Positions 11,992 through 20,097 are shown, counted from the first letter of the stretch. The stretch: DNA of 64,000 nt from Streptomyces plumbidurans (GCF_019857225.1 NZ_JAFJSY010000039.1:1-64000); one strand, 5' to 3'. The notes: a model not told the origin generated them from the sequence alone. Numbers and translations are program-made.

Positions 11992-12016
11992 GAAAAATCC
12001 CCTCGCACAGGAGGGG
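11992..12016 (-). terminator. leuS leader attenuator terminator
   Basis: On the minus strand CCCCTC, a six-base loop and GAGGGG are followed directly by ATTTTTCA, a canonical intrinsic terminator rarely seen this clearly in Streptomyces. It lies 55 bases upstream of the leuS start and downstream of the Leu-rich leader ORF, the position expected for a transcription attenuator. Confidence 0.75.
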
Positions 12017-12030
12017 ACGCCGCGCCGATT

Positions 12031-12058
12031 CCGACCATCCGGGTCGCCCGGCGGTCGG
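12031..12058 (-). promoter_or_regulatory. leuS leader hairpin upstream of the terminator
   Basis: The leader RNA can form CCGACC/GGTCGG around an inner CCGGG/CCCGG stem with a three-base loop. It lies between the leader-peptide stop and the terminator hairpin. It could be the pause/anti-antiterminator element of a classical attenuator. The alternative pairing was not computed. Confidence 0.5.
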
Positions 12059-12064
12059 GACTGA

Positions 12065-12103
12065 TCAGCGCGGCTCGCTAAGCAGAAGGCGTACGGCACG
12101 CAT
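12065..12103 (-). CDS. leuS leader peptide (12 aa)
   Basis: Short [15 protein letters not shown] with three consecutive Leu codons (CTT CTG CTT) and a TGA stop, 127 bases upstream of the leuS start. A ribosome slowed on the Leu codons when Leu-tRNA is scarce would sit just before the two leader hairpins. No ribosome-binding site precedes the ATG. A TACCCT -10-like hexamer ends six bases before the ATG, so the transcript may start at the ATG itself and be leaderless. Published comparative work, as I recall it, predicted classical attenuators upstream of leuS in some Streptomyces. Confidence 0.7.
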   Translation of the reverse strand: MRAVRLLLSEPR

Positions 12104-12109
12104 GCGGTT

Positions 12110-12115
12110 AGGGTA
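12110..12115 (-). promoter_or_regulatory. -10 element for the leuS leader transcript
   Basis: TACCCT on the minus strand fits the TAnnnT pattern of HrdB-type promoters. The distance predicts transcription starting at the A of the leader-peptide ATG. No clear -35 hexamer is seen 17-18 bases upstream (GC-rich, TCGCAT-like at best). Confidence 0.4.
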
Positions 12116-12357
12116 CCGCAGCGCTTGAGCACGATGCGACGCGCTTCCGTATGGGTCTCTGGTCCCGGTGCCGGATCCGGACAACAACTGAACAGAAGTC
12201 AAAAGTTACTTCGCGTAACACCCGACACCAGGACAACACAACGACTCCACTGCCCTTGCATAACAACCCAATAACTCAAACCTCGTACCCATCGGTATGG
12301 CGCCACCTAGAGTTCGGCAGCGGGACCGCTTTCCCGAAACTGCTCGGAGTTGCCCCC

Positions 12358-13668
12358 ATGAACCCTCGTCGTAGCAACAGCACGCTCCCCAAACCGGGCC
12401 GGTCGGCCTACGGGGTGGCGTCGGCTGTCATCCTGCTGCTCATACCCGTCGTCGTCCTCCTCGGCGGCGACTGGCTGCAGCAGTTCCTCAACTTCGGTGC
12501 GGGCGTCCTGTCGCTCGTCTGCCTCACCTGCTCGGTGATCTGGGGCCTGGTGGCCCAGGACCGGCTCATCCTCAACATCCGCCAGCGCATCGTGGCGCAG
12601 GGCATCCACCGCGTGACCGCCGTCGCCTCGATCGCGTTCCTCCTGATCCACATCGGGGTCAAGCTCGCCCTGGACCACGCCGACTGGATCGCCGCCCTGA
12701 TCCCCTTCGGCTGGCTGTTCACCGGCACCGGCGGCGCCAACCCGGGCAGCGCCACCCTGATCGGCATGGGCTCGCTGGCCGCCTACCTCATGATCTTCGT
12801 CGGCATCACCGGCGCCCTGCGCAACCAGTTCGCCTCCCCCGCCCCGATCGCCGCCCGCTGGCGCGCGATGCACATGCTGGCCTACCCGTCCTGGTGCGCG
12901 GCCCTGATCCACGGCCTGTACGCGGGACGCCCGGCGAAGACGTTCTTCATGGTCTCGTACGAGCTGTGCGTGGTCGCCGTCGCCGCGGCCCTCGCCCTGC
13001 GCGCGGCTCCGCGCCCGTTCAAGCGGAAGGTCGCCGACCGCCTCGCCCTGTTCCTGGGCAACGAGCCGGTACCGGTCCGCGACGACCTGGAGACCAGCCG
13101 CGCACGCGCCTCCGAGGCCCCCTCCGCACTGCCCGGCTACGAGGGCCGGCGGGCCCCCAAGCAGCCCGCCACCGACACCGGCAGCATGCCCCGCTACGAG
13201 GCCCCGGCCGCCCGCACCATGACCCCGGAGGCCGCGAACGGCTTCGCGGCCGCCTACCGCGCCGTCACCCCGCAACAGCAGGGCGGCGGGCAGTCCTACG
13301 GGGCCGACCAGACCGCCCGCATGGACCTGCCCCAGGACATGCAGGCGACGGGGCCGATCCCGCGCGCGGACGGCGGCACCGGCAGCTGGCCGGTCCCCTC
13401 GCCCCCGCCGGTCGGCGAGGCGCCCCCGTCGGCGTACGACCCGATGCAGGACACCGGATACAACATCCCGGCCTATGGCAATTCGGGCACGGCCGCCTAT
13501 CGCAACAGTGATGTGTACGACACCGGTGAGACAAACAACCTCTACGGCACGTACAACCCGAACGACACGTACAACAGCGGTCCCGCCAATGAATCAACGC
13601 CCGGTACGTCCTACGACACACCGGGTTCGGGCGAACCTTGGAACACGCCTTCCGGAGGCTATAGGTGA
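12358..13668 (+). CDS. Cytochrome b/ferric reductase-like membrane protein with long disordered tail
   Basis: The 436-residue protein has about six membrane helices in its first 220 residues. Histidines sit in pairs suited to bind haem (GIHRVTAVASIAFLLIHIGV and MHMLAYPSWCAALIHGLYAG). The remaining half is a disordered Tyr/Pro/Asn/Gly-rich tail (YNIPAYGNSGTAAYRNSDVY). Its last codons overlap the next gene (GTGA), which encodes a NuoF-like flavoprotein/ferredoxin. The pair looks like a membrane electron-transfer module: NADH-side flavoprotein to ferredoxin to membrane haem. The ATG is preceded by CGGAG. The final acceptor is unknown, and the long tail is not needed for haem binding. Confidence 0.85.
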   Translation: MNPRRSNSTLPKPGRSAYGVASAVILLLIPVVVLLGGDWLQQFLNFGAGVLSLVCLTCSVIWGLVAQDRLILNIRQRIVAQGIHRVTAVASIAFLLIHIGVKLALDHADWIAALIPFGWLFTGTGGANPGSATLIGMGSLAAYLMIFVGITGALRNQFASPAPIAARWRAMHMLAYPSWCAALIHGLYAGRPAKTFFMVSYELCVVAVAAALALRAAPRPFKRKVADRLALFLGNEPVPVRDDLETSRARASEAPSALPGYEGRRAPKQPATDTGSMPRYEAPAARTMTPEAANGFAAAYRAVTPQQQGGGQSYGADQTARMDLPQDMQATGPIPRADGGTGSWPVPSPPPVGEAPPSAYDPMQDTGYNIPAYGNSGTAAYRNSDVYDTGETNNLYGTYNPNDTYNSGPANESTPGTSYDTPGSGEPWNTPSGGYR

Positions 13669-15278
13669 ACGAGGCCCTGCCCGACGTTCCAGAAGTCCGC
13701 GTGGTCGGGCTTCCGCAACTCACGTCTGGCTTCGACCTTGTCGAACGGCTCGACCTGTCCATGCACCTCAAGGTGCACGGCCCGCTCGAGCCCCTGGGCG
13801 GCGAGCAACTCGCGAAGCTGGCCGAGAACATCAATCTGAAGGGCCGCGGCGGAGCGGGCTTCCCGTTCCACAAGAAGCTGCGCTCGGTGGCCGAGTCGGC
13901 GATCAAGCGCGGTGTGCGCCCGGTCGTCGTCGTCAACGGCAGCGAGGACGAACCGGCCTGCCGCAAGGACACGGTGCTGATCAACCGTGCCCCGCACCTG
14001 ATCCTGGACGGCGCTCTGCTGGTCGCGGAGGCGCTGGGTGCCCGCACGCTCGTGGTGGGGGTCACCCGTGAGTCGACGCAGCGCTCGATGGAGGCCGCGC
14101 TCTCCGAACGCGGCCTGAGCAACGGCCGCCGCTCCGCGCTGAAGGCCTGGGTGCAGCGCAACCCGGTGCGCATGGTCACCGGCGCCGCCGCCTCCCTGAT
14201 CCGCTCGATCGACGGCGGCCCGGCCATCCCGCCCGGCCGCAAGGTCAGCGCCTCGCAGAACGGCGTCGGCGGCGCGCCCACCCTGCTGTCCAACGCCGAG
14301 ACCTTCGCCCAACTCGCCATCGCCGCCCGCATCGGCCCCGAGCGCTACGGCAACACCGGCCTCTACGACGAGCCCGGCACCGTCATGCTGACGGTCTCCG
14401 GCGCGGTCGCCCGCCCCATGGTGATCGAGGTTCCGACGGGCGTACCGCTGCGCTACGTCCTGCAGCTGGCCGGCGCCCCGCCGGTCCCGCAGGGCGTGCT
14501 GACCGGCGGCTACCACGGCAAGTGGATCGACGCGGCGACAGTCAACGAGGCGGTCGTCTCTCGCAACTCCCTTGACGCGGTGGGCGGTTCGCTCGGCGCG
14601 GGAGCGATTCTGCCGATCAGTCAGGAGACCTGCCCACTGGGCGAGTCGCTGCGGGTGGCGCAGTGGCTGGCCGAGGAGAGCGCGGGCCAGTGCGGCCCCT
14701 GCTACCTCGGTCTGCCGGCCGCGGCGCGCGGCATGGAGGACATCCTCAACGGCGGTGGCCCCGCCGCATTGGAGGCGCTCAAGCAGGTCGCCAAGAACGT
14801 CAAGCGGCGCGGCGCGTGCTCGCACCCGGACGGCTCCGCGATGTTCCTGGAGTCCACCGTCAAGGCGTTCACCGACGACCTCGCGGCGCATGTCCTCGGC
14901 AACGGCTGCGGACGGCCCGTGGAGGGCGTCCTGCCGCTCTTCGAGGGCGGTCAGATGCCCACGGGCATCCCGGGCGGCGCGGAGCCCGCGGAGACCGGAG
15001 CCAGCCGGCAGAAGATCTACGTCGACTGGACGCTGTGCCGCGGCCACGGCCTGTGCGCGGACATCCTCCCGGAGGTCTTCGAGCTCGGCGCCGACGGTTT
15101 CCCGACCGTCGCCCAGGCACAGGTGCCGCGCTACGCCGAGGCCAAGGCGCTGCGCGCGGTGCGCCGCTGCCCGGCACTGGCCCTGCGCATCGAGGAGGAG
15201 ACGCCGCGCGACAAGGCGCCGTCGCGCAATCTGCCGGTCGTCTCCCAGGGCCGCGGACGGCGGGCGCTCGGCCGCTGA
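13665..15278 (+). CDS. NuoF-like NADH dehydrogenase flavoprotein fused to a ferredoxin domain
   Basis: The 537-residue protein resembles complex I subunit NuoF. It has the FMN/NAD-binding glycine-rich start INLKGRGGAGFPFHKKLR, VNGSEDEPACRKD, an SLBB-like middle (TVMLTVSGAVARPMVIEVP) and a C-terminal Fe-S region with QCGPCYLGLPAAARG and RRGACSHPDG. Unlike NuoF, a ferredoxin-like domain is appended at about residues 450-510 (CRGHGLCADILPEVFEL, later CPALAL), with three Cys suggestive of a 3Fe-4S cluster. No other complex I genes are nearby, so this is a stand-alone electron-transfer protein paired with the haem membrane protein before it. The GTG start overlaps the previous stop, so translation is coupled. 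Confidence 0.88.
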   Translation: MNEALPDVPEVRVVGLPQLTSGFDLVERLDLSMHLKVHGPLEPLGGEQLAKLAENINLKGRGGAGFPFHKKLRSVAESAIKRGVRPVVVVNGSEDEPACRKDTVLINRAPHLILDGALLVAEALGARTLVVGVTRESTQRSMEAALSERGLSNGRRSALKAWVQRNPVRMVTGAAASLIRSIDGGPAIPPGRKVSASQNGVGGAPTLLSNAETFAQLAIAARIGPERYGNTGLYDEPGTVMLTVSGAVARPMVIEVPTGVPLRYVLQLAGAPPVPQGVLTGGYHGKWIDAATVNEAVVSRNSLDAVGGSLGAGAILPISQETCPLGESLRVAQWLAEESAGQCGPCYLGLPAAARGMEDILNGGGPAALEALKQVAKNVKRRGACSHPDGSAMFLESTVKAFTDDLAAHVLGNGCGRPVEGVLPLFEGGQMPTGIPGGAEPAETGASRQKIYVDWTLCRGHGLCADILPEVFELGADGFPTVAQAQVPRYAEAKALRAVRRCPALALRIEEETPRDKAPSRNLPVVSQGRGRRALGR

Positions 15279-15308
15279 GCGGCGGGCAACCGGCCCCGCA
15301 CAGACAAA

Positions 15309-15341
15309 GATCCCGCCGGATCGTGATGATCCGGCGGGATC
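15309..15341. terminator. Bidirectional hairpin terminator
   Basis: A perfect 14-bp stem (GATCCCGCCGGATC and its complement) with a five-base loop lies between the flavoprotein gene and the oppositely oriented tRNA-Ala. It can terminate both transcripts; on the minus strand it is followed by TTTG. Confidence 0.8.
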
Positions 15342-15346
15342 TGCTG

Positions 15347-15419
15347 TGGAGCTAAGGAGAATTGAACTCCTGACCTCCTGCATGCCATGCAGGCGCTCTA
15401 CCAACTGAGCTATAGCCCC
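15347..15419 (-). tRNA. tRNA-Ala (GGC)
   Basis: 73-nt tRNA with acceptor stem GGGGCTA/TAGCTCC, D-arm AGCTCAGTTGGTAGAGC, anticodon stem CCTGC/GCAGG around loop ATGGCAT (anticodon GGC) and T-arm with GTTCAATTC. The encoded 3' end stops at the discriminator A without CCA. Its sequence is identical to the second copy about 0.8 kb away. Confidence 0.96.
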
Positions 15420-15522
15420 GTGCCGTGGACCGCCCGGTCTCCCCGGCGGCGACGCCAACATTACACGCTCCCCCGGGGGCAACACCAAATCGTTTCCCCG
15501 GCCCAGGGACCGGGCCGAGGCG

Positions 15523-15756
15523 TCACGCGGTGACGAACGAGTAGAACCTCTTGAGCGTGCAGTGCTCCTCCAGAAGGCGCCCGTAGATCGGCTCGCCCTC
15601 CAGTTCGCGGTACGTCTCGATCGGGTCGCCCTTTATGATCAGCGCCCGCGCGCACTCCTCGCACCAGTACTGGTAGTCGGGGTTGACGGGCTCCATGTCC
15701 CGGACGATCGGCGTACCGCTGCCGCACCAATCGCACTTGCGCCTGTGTGCACCCAT
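15523..15756 (-). CDS. Small zinc-ribbon protein (77 aa)
   Basis: Begins MGAHRRKCDWCGSGTPIV and continues with YWCEECARALIIKGDPIETY. The two CxxC pairs (CDWC, CEEC) form a probable zinc ribbon. It starts three bases after the stop of a second small zinc-ribbon gene, so the two form an operon. Such pairs are conserved in Streptomyces near this locus as far as I remember. Possible roles are nucleic-acid or protein binding; function unknown. Confidence 0.8.
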   Translation of the reverse strand: MGAHRRKCDWCGSGTPIVRDMEPVNPDYQYWCEECARALIIKGDPIETYRELEGEPIYGRLLEEHCTLKRFYSFVTA

Positions 15757-15759
15757 CGA

Positions 15760-15933
15760 TCAGCTCCAGCTGTGGCCGCAGGCCGTGCACACGTAGGAGA
15801 TTCCGCCGTTGTCACCGAGGACCTGGGCGACATGGACGGAACCGCAGGAAGGGCAGCTCAGACGGGTGACCGTGTCCCGTGTCGACGCCGCTTCGAGGAG
15901 GTGGCCGACCTCCTCGAGGATGCACGCAGGCAT
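15760..15933 (-). CDS. Small zinc-ribbon protein (57 aa)
   Basis: Short gene encoding a product that begins MPACILEEVGHLLEAASTR and then carries LSCPSCGSVHVAQVL and VCTACGHSWS, a four-cysteine ribbon with CPSC and CTAC pairs. The first 20 residues form an amphipathic helix. It is the first gene of the two-gene zinc-ribbon operon between the two tRNA-Ala copies. Function unknown. Confidence 0.75.
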   Translation of the reverse strand: MPACILEEVGHLLEAASTRDTVTRLSCPSCGSVHVAQVLGDNGGISYVCTACGHSWS

Positions 15934-16110
15934 CACAGCTCCCTCCCGTCGGGCCGCGCTCCCTTCCGGCCGTTTGATTCTGCCACGGCCGGACCAATAC
16001 GGTCAGCGACGCCTCAGTACCAGTACGGACACGCACCGCCCAGAGCGCCTCCACAGAGGTATACGCCTGCGCGCCCCAAGTGACTCAGGCCGGACAGGAA
16101 CAGACAGAAA

Positions 16111-16136
16111 ATCCCGCCTCCTGACGGAGACGGGAT
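16111..16136 (-). terminator. Terminator of the second tRNA-Ala
   Basis: Stem ATCCCG-x-CTCC / GGAG-x-CGGGAT with a four-base loop, followed on the minus strand by a TTTT tract. It lies directly downstream of the second tRNA-Ala. Confidence 0.7.
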
Positions 16137-16143
16137 CTTGTTG

Positions 16144-16216
16144 TGGAGCTAAGGAGAATTGAACTCCTGACCTCCTGCATGCCATGCAGGCGCTCTACCA
16201 ACTGAGCTATAGCCCC
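16144..16216 (-). tRNA. tRNA-Ala (GGC), second copy
   Basis: Identical over all 73 nt to the copy at 15347-15419, with anticodon GGC and no encoded CCA. Flanking sequences differ apart from a GGGAT-type hairpin downstream, so only the tRNA itself has been kept identical. Confidence 0.96.
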
Positions 16217-16221
16217 ATCAG

Positions 16222-16255
16222 GTTCTTCCCGCTCGGCGGGGCGAACAAGAAGAAC
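16222..16255 (-). terminator. Possible terminator after the phosphatase gene
   Basis: Inverted repeat GTTCTTC/GAAGAAC enclosing CCCGC/GCGGG, between the phosphatase stop and the tRNA-Ala. There is no U-tract. Confidence 0.4.
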
Positions 16256-16289
16256 TTTAGCCTGCGACCTGCCGGAAAGTGAAATCCGC

Positions 16290-16964
16290 TCAGTCGTCGT
16301 CGCCGAGCACCGGTTCCGGCAGGGTGCCGGCGTTGTGCTCCAGCAGGCGCCAGCCTCGGGCACCCTCGCCCAGGACGGACCAGCAGCAGTTCGACAGCCC
16401 GCCGAGGCTCTCCCAGTGGTGGGCCTCGAGGCCCAGCAGACGGCCGATGGTGGTGCGGATCGTCCCGCCGTGGCTGACCACGACGAGCGTGCCGTCGTCG
16501 GGCAGCTTCTCGGCGTGCCGCAGCACCACGGGGGCGGCCCGATCGGCCACCTCGGTCTCCAGCTCGCCGCCGCCGCGGCGGACCGGCTCGCCGCGCTTCC
16601 AGGCGGCGTACTGCTCGCCGTGGCGCGCGATGATCTCCTCGTGCGTCAGGCCCTGCCAGTCGCCCGCGTAGGTCTCGCGCAGCCCCTCGTCGTGGGCGAT
16701 CTCCAGGCCCGTGAGCGCGGCCAGCTCGGCCGCCGTGTCCGCGGCCCGCCGCAGGTCGGAGGCGACGATCGCGTCCGGCTCGAGGGAGGCGAGCAGCCGG
16801 GCGGCGCGGCGGGCCTGGGCGATGCCGGTCTCGGTGAGCGCGACGTCCGTGGTGCCCTGGAAGCGGCGCTCCACGTTCCACAGCGTCTGGCCGTGCCGCC
16901 ACAGGATGACGCGGCGCCCGCGGCCCGGACGACCCGCGGACACCTCACCGGTGGCGCTCACCAC
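16290..16964 (-). CDS. Histidine phosphatase family protein
   Basis: The 224-residue protein has the phosphoglycerate-mutase-like signature VILWRHGQTLWNVERRFQG (catalytic RHG), SDLRRAADTA, LRETYAGDWQGLTHEEI and the second catalytic histidine in VVVSHGGTIRTTIG. Members hydrolyse phosphomonoesters; substrates range from sugar phosphates to cobalamin intermediates. The GTG start overlaps the end of rsfS by seven bases, indicating translational coupling. Neighbouring nadD and rsfS do not define the substrate. Confidence 0.9.
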   Translation of the reverse strand: MVSATGEVSAGRPGRGRRVILWRHGQTLWNVERRFQGTTDVALTETGIAQARRAARLLASLEPDAIVASDLRRAADTAAELAALTGLEIAHDEGLRETYAGDWQGLTHEEIIARHGEQYAAWKRGEPVRRGGGELETEVADRAAPVVLRHAEKLPDDGTLVVVSHGGTIRTTIGRLLGLEAHHWESLGGLSNCCWSVLGEGARGWRLLEHNAGTLPEPVLGDDD

Positions 16965-17401
16965 TCACCGCCGAGATCGGCCGCCTCCTCGGCGGCCTGC
17001 GTCCTGGCGTGCTCCTCGGCCTTGCCGCGGGTGGCCTTCGCGTCGGCGGGCAGCTCCAGCTCGGGGCAGTCCTTCCACAGCCGCTCGAGGGCGTAGAAGA
17101 CGCGCTCCTCGCTGTGCTGGACGTGGACGACGATGTCCACGTAGTCGAGCAGGACCCAGCGGGCCTCGCGGTCGCCCTCGCGGCGTACGGGCTTGGCGCC
17201 GAGCTCCTTGTTCAGCCGCTCCTCGATCTCGTCGACGATCGACTTGACCTGGCGGTCGTTGGGTGCGGAGGCCAGCAGGAAGGCGTCCGTGATCGACAGG
17301 ACGTCGCTGACGTCGTAGGCGATGATGTCGTGCGCGAGCTTGTCGGCGGCCGCCTGGGCGGCGGTGTTGATGAGCTCGAGGGAACGGTCAGTGGCGGTCA
17401 C
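16958..17401 (-). CDS. rsfS: Ribosomal silencing factor RsfS
   Basis: The 147-residue protein (from the GTG coding VTATDRSLEL) is of the RsfS/Iojap (DUF143) family, which binds ribosomal protein L14 and blocks subunit joining during starvation. Family features seen are AYDVSDVLSITDAFLLASAPNDRQV, EGDREARWVLLDYVDIVVHV and ERVFYALERLWKD. The acidic tail DLGGEW is an actinobacterial extension. Its position near nadD is a very widespread bacterial arrangement. Confidence 0.93.
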   Translation of the reverse strand: MTATDRSLELINTAAQAAADKLAHDIIAYDVSDVLSITDAFLLASAPNDRQVKSIVDEIEERLNKELGAKPVRREGDREARWVLLDYVDIVVHVQHSEERVFYALERLWKDCPELELPADAKATRGKAEEHARTQAAEEAADLGGEW

Positions 17402-17460
17402 TACGTGGCTTTCGGTCGGCGGTCTGTTGACATCAAGGGTCTCACGGAGCGCCGGGAGCA

Positions 17461-17488
17461 CCCCACGTGATTATCGGATCACGTGGGG
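17461..17488. terminator. Hairpin terminator between LCP gene and rsfS
   Basis: An 11-bp perfect stem CCCCACGTGAT/ATCACGTGGGG with a six-base loop, in the 113-base gap between the LCP gene stop and the rsfS start. Confidence 0.7.
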
Positions 17489-17514
17489 CGTCGGGGCCGG
17501 GCGGTTGTCGCCGG

Positions 17515-19206
17515 TCAGGACGACGACGGCTTGTAGTCCTGGCCGAGGACCACCGAGACGTCGGCGTTCGAGGTGGTCTTGCCCTTGCTCACCGAGCCGG
17601 CGGGCAGCCCCAGGGTCTTGGCGACCTCGGTGGCGTTCTCCTTGTCCTTGGCGTCCGCGTAGACGACCTCGGAGGTGGCCCTGGCGGTGCCGGTGCCGCC
17701 CTCCAGGAAGGTGAAGCCGCCGTTGAGGAGCACCACGCGGGCCTTGTCGGTGTTGGCCTTGACCCCGCTGGCGTTCTGCACCGAGACCCGGACCGCGGAG
17801 CCCTGGTCGGGGCTCTTCGCGGTGCCGCCGAGGATGTCCTTGACCACGCTGGCGCTGGCCTGCGCGCTCAGGGTGCCGTCGCTCTGGACCGGCAGCAGGG
17901 CGGTCTTGTAGTCGCCGCCCTTGGCGAGGTCGGCGAGCTTGGCGAGGAAGGTGCCGAGGTCCTTGTCGGTCAGCGACGGGTCCAGGATCTGGGCCAGTGT
18001 CTGCACGGTGGTCGTCGCGGCCGTCGGGTCGGAGGACAGCTTGCGCAGCACGCCCGCCATGACCTGGCCGAACCGCTGCAGCTGGGCGTTCTGGGCCTCG
18101 CCGGAGGCGCGGTAGGTGGCGTAGGCGACGGCCGCCTTGCCGCTGAGGGTCTGGTCCTTGCCCTGGTGGACGAGCGGCTCGGTGCCCTTCTTCTTGGCGG
18201 TCGGGTCCGGTACGTCCGTGTTGGTGTCGACCTCGATGTTGCCGACGAGGTCGACGAGGTTCTGCAGATACGGGGTGTCCAGCCGCCAGGTGCCCTCGAT
18301 GTCGGTGCCGAGGACCGTGTCGAGGGAGTCGCGGGTGCCGGAGGAGCCGTCGTCGTCGACCGACTTGGACAGCGTGGTCGTGGTGCCGTCGTCGTCCGTC
18401 AGGGAAAGGGAGTTGGGCAGCAGCACGGTGGTGCCCTGCTTGGTGGTCGTGTTGTCGACGAGCAGCGCGGTGGAGGTGCCGCCGCCCTTGGTGTTGTGCA
18501 GGTGGACGACGATCACGTCGCGGTTCTGGGCGCCCGCGGCCGTCGTGGTGCCGCCCTTCTTCGAGCCGGACGACAGGCCCGGCAGCTTCCCGGCGTACCA
18601 GAGGTAGCCCACGCCGCCGACCGCGACCAGCGCCAGGACCACGACGAGACCGATGAGGCGGCTGCGGGCGCGGCGCTTGGCCTCCTCGCGGCGCTCGGTG
18701 CGGTTCTCGGTGAAGTTCAGCCAGTCGATGACGTCCTCGGAGTCCCCGTCGGGCTCCTCGACGAAGGCGAACTGCTCGGTGTGGTAGTCCTGTTCGGGCC
18801 TTTCGGGGGCCTCGGTGTCCTCGGCCGGACCGGCCTGCTGCGGGATGTAGGCGGTCTGGGCGGTCTGCTCGGCGACGCGGGGCTGCCGGCCGCCGGCCGC
18901 GGCCTGCCCGTAGGGGTCGTACGGCTGCTGGGGCGCGCCGCCGGTGGCGTAGGGGTCGTAGGACGGCGTGACGGGCTGCTGGCCGGTGCCGTAGGGGTCG
19001 TACTGCTGCGGCACCGGCTGCTGGGTGCCGGTCGCGTATGGGTCGTAGCCGTAGCCCTGCTGCTGCGCGTACGGGTCGTAACTCTGCTGGGGCGCCTGCT
19101 GCGCGGCGATCTGCCGGTATATGGGCCGGCCGTACTCGTCGTAGCCGACGACCTCGTACTGGTCGCCCTGGTCGCCGCCGTACCCCGCGTCGTATCGGTC
19201 GTTCAC
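17515..19206 (-). CDS. LytR-CpsA-Psr (LCP) family glycopolymer transferase
   Basis: The 563-residue protein has a cytoplasmic N terminus of about 190 residues rich in Tyr-Asp-Pro-Tyr repeats (YDPYAQQQ, YDPYATG, YDPYGTG), one membrane helix (LIGLVVVLALVAVGGVGYL) and an extracellular LCP domain (RDVIVVHLHNT, VLLPNSLSL, TRDSLDTVLG, LVDLVGNIEV, AYATYRASG). A LytR C-terminal domain follows (VRVSVQNASGVKANTDKARVVL). LCP enzymes attach anionic glycopolymers such as teichoic acids to peptidoglycan. By position it should correspond to the S. coelicolor spore-wall LCP protein I remember as PdtA. Some canonical arginines of the active site are not obvious. The GTG start is preceded by GAAAGGGG. Confidence 0.88.
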   Translation of the reverse strand: MNDRYDAGYGGDQGDQYEVVGYDEYGRPIYRQIAAQQAPQQSYDPYAQQQGYGYDPYATGTQQPVPQQYDPYGTGQQPVTPSYDPYATGGAPQQPYDPYGQAAAGGRQPRVAEQTAQTAYIPQQAGPAEDTEAPERPEQDYHTEQFAFVEEPDGDSEDVIDWLNFTENRTERREEAKRRARSRLIGLVVVLALVAVGGVGYLWYAGKLPGLSSGSKKGGTTTAAGAQNRDVIVVHLHNTKGGGTSTALLVDNTTTKQGTTVLLPNSLSLTDDDGTTTTLSKSVDDDGSSGTRDSLDTVLGTDIEGTWRLDTPYLQNLVDLVGNIEVDTNTDVPDPTAKKKGTEPLVHQGKDQTLSGKAAVAYATYRASGEAQNAQLQRFGQVMAGVLRKLSSDPTAATTTVQTLAQILDPSLTDKDLGTFLAKLADLAKGGDYKTALLPVQSDGTLSAQASASVVKDILGGTAKSPDQGSAVRVSVQNASGVKANTDKARVVLLNGGFTFLEGGTGTARATSEVVYADAKDKENATEVAKTLGLPAGSVSKGKTTSNADVSVVLGQDYKPSSS

Positions 19207-19222
19207 CGGTGCCCCTTTCGGT

Positions 19223-19861
19223 TCACTCGCCGCGGTACAGCTCGCGCTTGTCGATGTAGCGCACGACCCCGTCCGGGACCATGTACCAGATGGGGTCCCC
19301 CTTGGCGACTCTCGCACGGCACTCCGTGGAGGAGATGGCCAGCGCGGGAACCTCCACGAGCGAGACGCCGCCCTCGGGCAGGCCGTGGTCGGTCAGATGG
19401 TGGCCGGGCCGGGTGCAGCCGATGAAGTGTGCCAGCGAGAACAGCTCCTCGGAGTCCCGCCAGGTGAGGATCTGGCCGAGGGCGTCTGCGCCAGTGATGA
19501 AGAACAGGTCCGTGTCGGGGTTGAGCGCCCGCAGGTCGCGCAGGGTGTCCACGGTGTAGGTGGCGCCGCCCCGGTCGATGTCGATGCGGCTCACCGAGAA
19601 CTGCGGGTTCTCGGCCGTCGCGATCACCGTCATCAGATAGCGGTCCTCGGCCGGGGAGACGTCGCGGTGCGTCTTCTGCCACGGCTGGCCGGTCGGCACG
19701 AACACCACCTCGTCCAGCTGGAACTGCGCGGCGACCTCACTGGCCGCCACGAGGTGCCCGTGGTGGATCGGGTCGAACGTTCCGCCCATGACGCCCAGGC
19801 GGCGCTTGCCGTTGTTCGCCGCGCCCTTCACCGGACCGGTAGGCATGTCCTGCTCTCCCAT
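19223..19861 (-). CDS. nadD: Nicotinate-mononucleotide adenylyltransferase
   Basis: The 212-residue enzyme joins nicotinate mononucleotide and ATP to form deamido-NAD in NAD synthesis. The nucleotidyltransferase motif [18 protein letters not shown] and the second motif [12 protein letters not shown] are intact. The start is uncertain. MGEQD is used here, but an in-frame ATG five codons downstream (MPTGPV) has GGAGAG in front of it and may be the real start. The LCP gene follows after 16 bases, so wall attachment and NAD synthesis genes share an operon. Confidence 0.95.
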   Translation of the reverse strand: MGEQDMPTGPVKGAANNGKRRLGVMGGTFDPIHHGHLVAASEVAAQFQLDEVVFVPTGQPWQKTHRDVSPAEDRYLMTVIATAENPQFSVSRIDIDRGGATYTVDTLRDLRALNPDTDLFFITGADALGQILTWRDSEELFSLAHFIGCTRPGHHLTDHGLPEGGVSLVEVPALAISSTECRARVAKGDPIWYMVPDGVVRYIDKRELYRGE

Positions 19862-19932
19862 GCGTGCAGACCCTACCGGCCCGGCCTGAGAGGTCCGGCC
19901 CGGCCGGTCCTTCGGGGCGGTCCGCAGGGGGT

Positions 19933-20097
19933 TCAGCGGTCGCGGTTGAAACGGGTGGTGATCCACAGCAGAAGCAGCAGGACGAACAGGGCGCCGCCGC
20001 CGGTGAGGTAGGGGCTGAGGCTCTCGTGATTGCCGCCGTGCTCGCCCTCGGCGGCGAGAGGAAGCAACTGGGCGGCAGCGCTGTGGAAGCTCGTCAT
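19933..20097 (-). CDS. Small single-pass membrane protein (54 aa)
   Basis: Short gene whose product begins [20 protein letters not shown]. It has one membrane helix ([16 protein letters not shown]) and a basic end RFNRDR, so the C terminus should be cytoplasmic. It lies upstream of nadD on the same strand. It resembles the next small gene in size and topology, although the sequences differ. Function unknown. Confidence 0.7.
   Translation of the reverse strand: MTSFHSAAAQLLPLAAEGEHGGNHESLSPYLTGGGALFVLLLLLWITTRFNRDR

Noticed and set aside
11938-12120. A T-box riboswitch upstream of leuS
   Set aside because: The antiterminator signature (GGGTGGNACCGCG-like) is absent; the Leu-rich leader peptide explains the terminator better.
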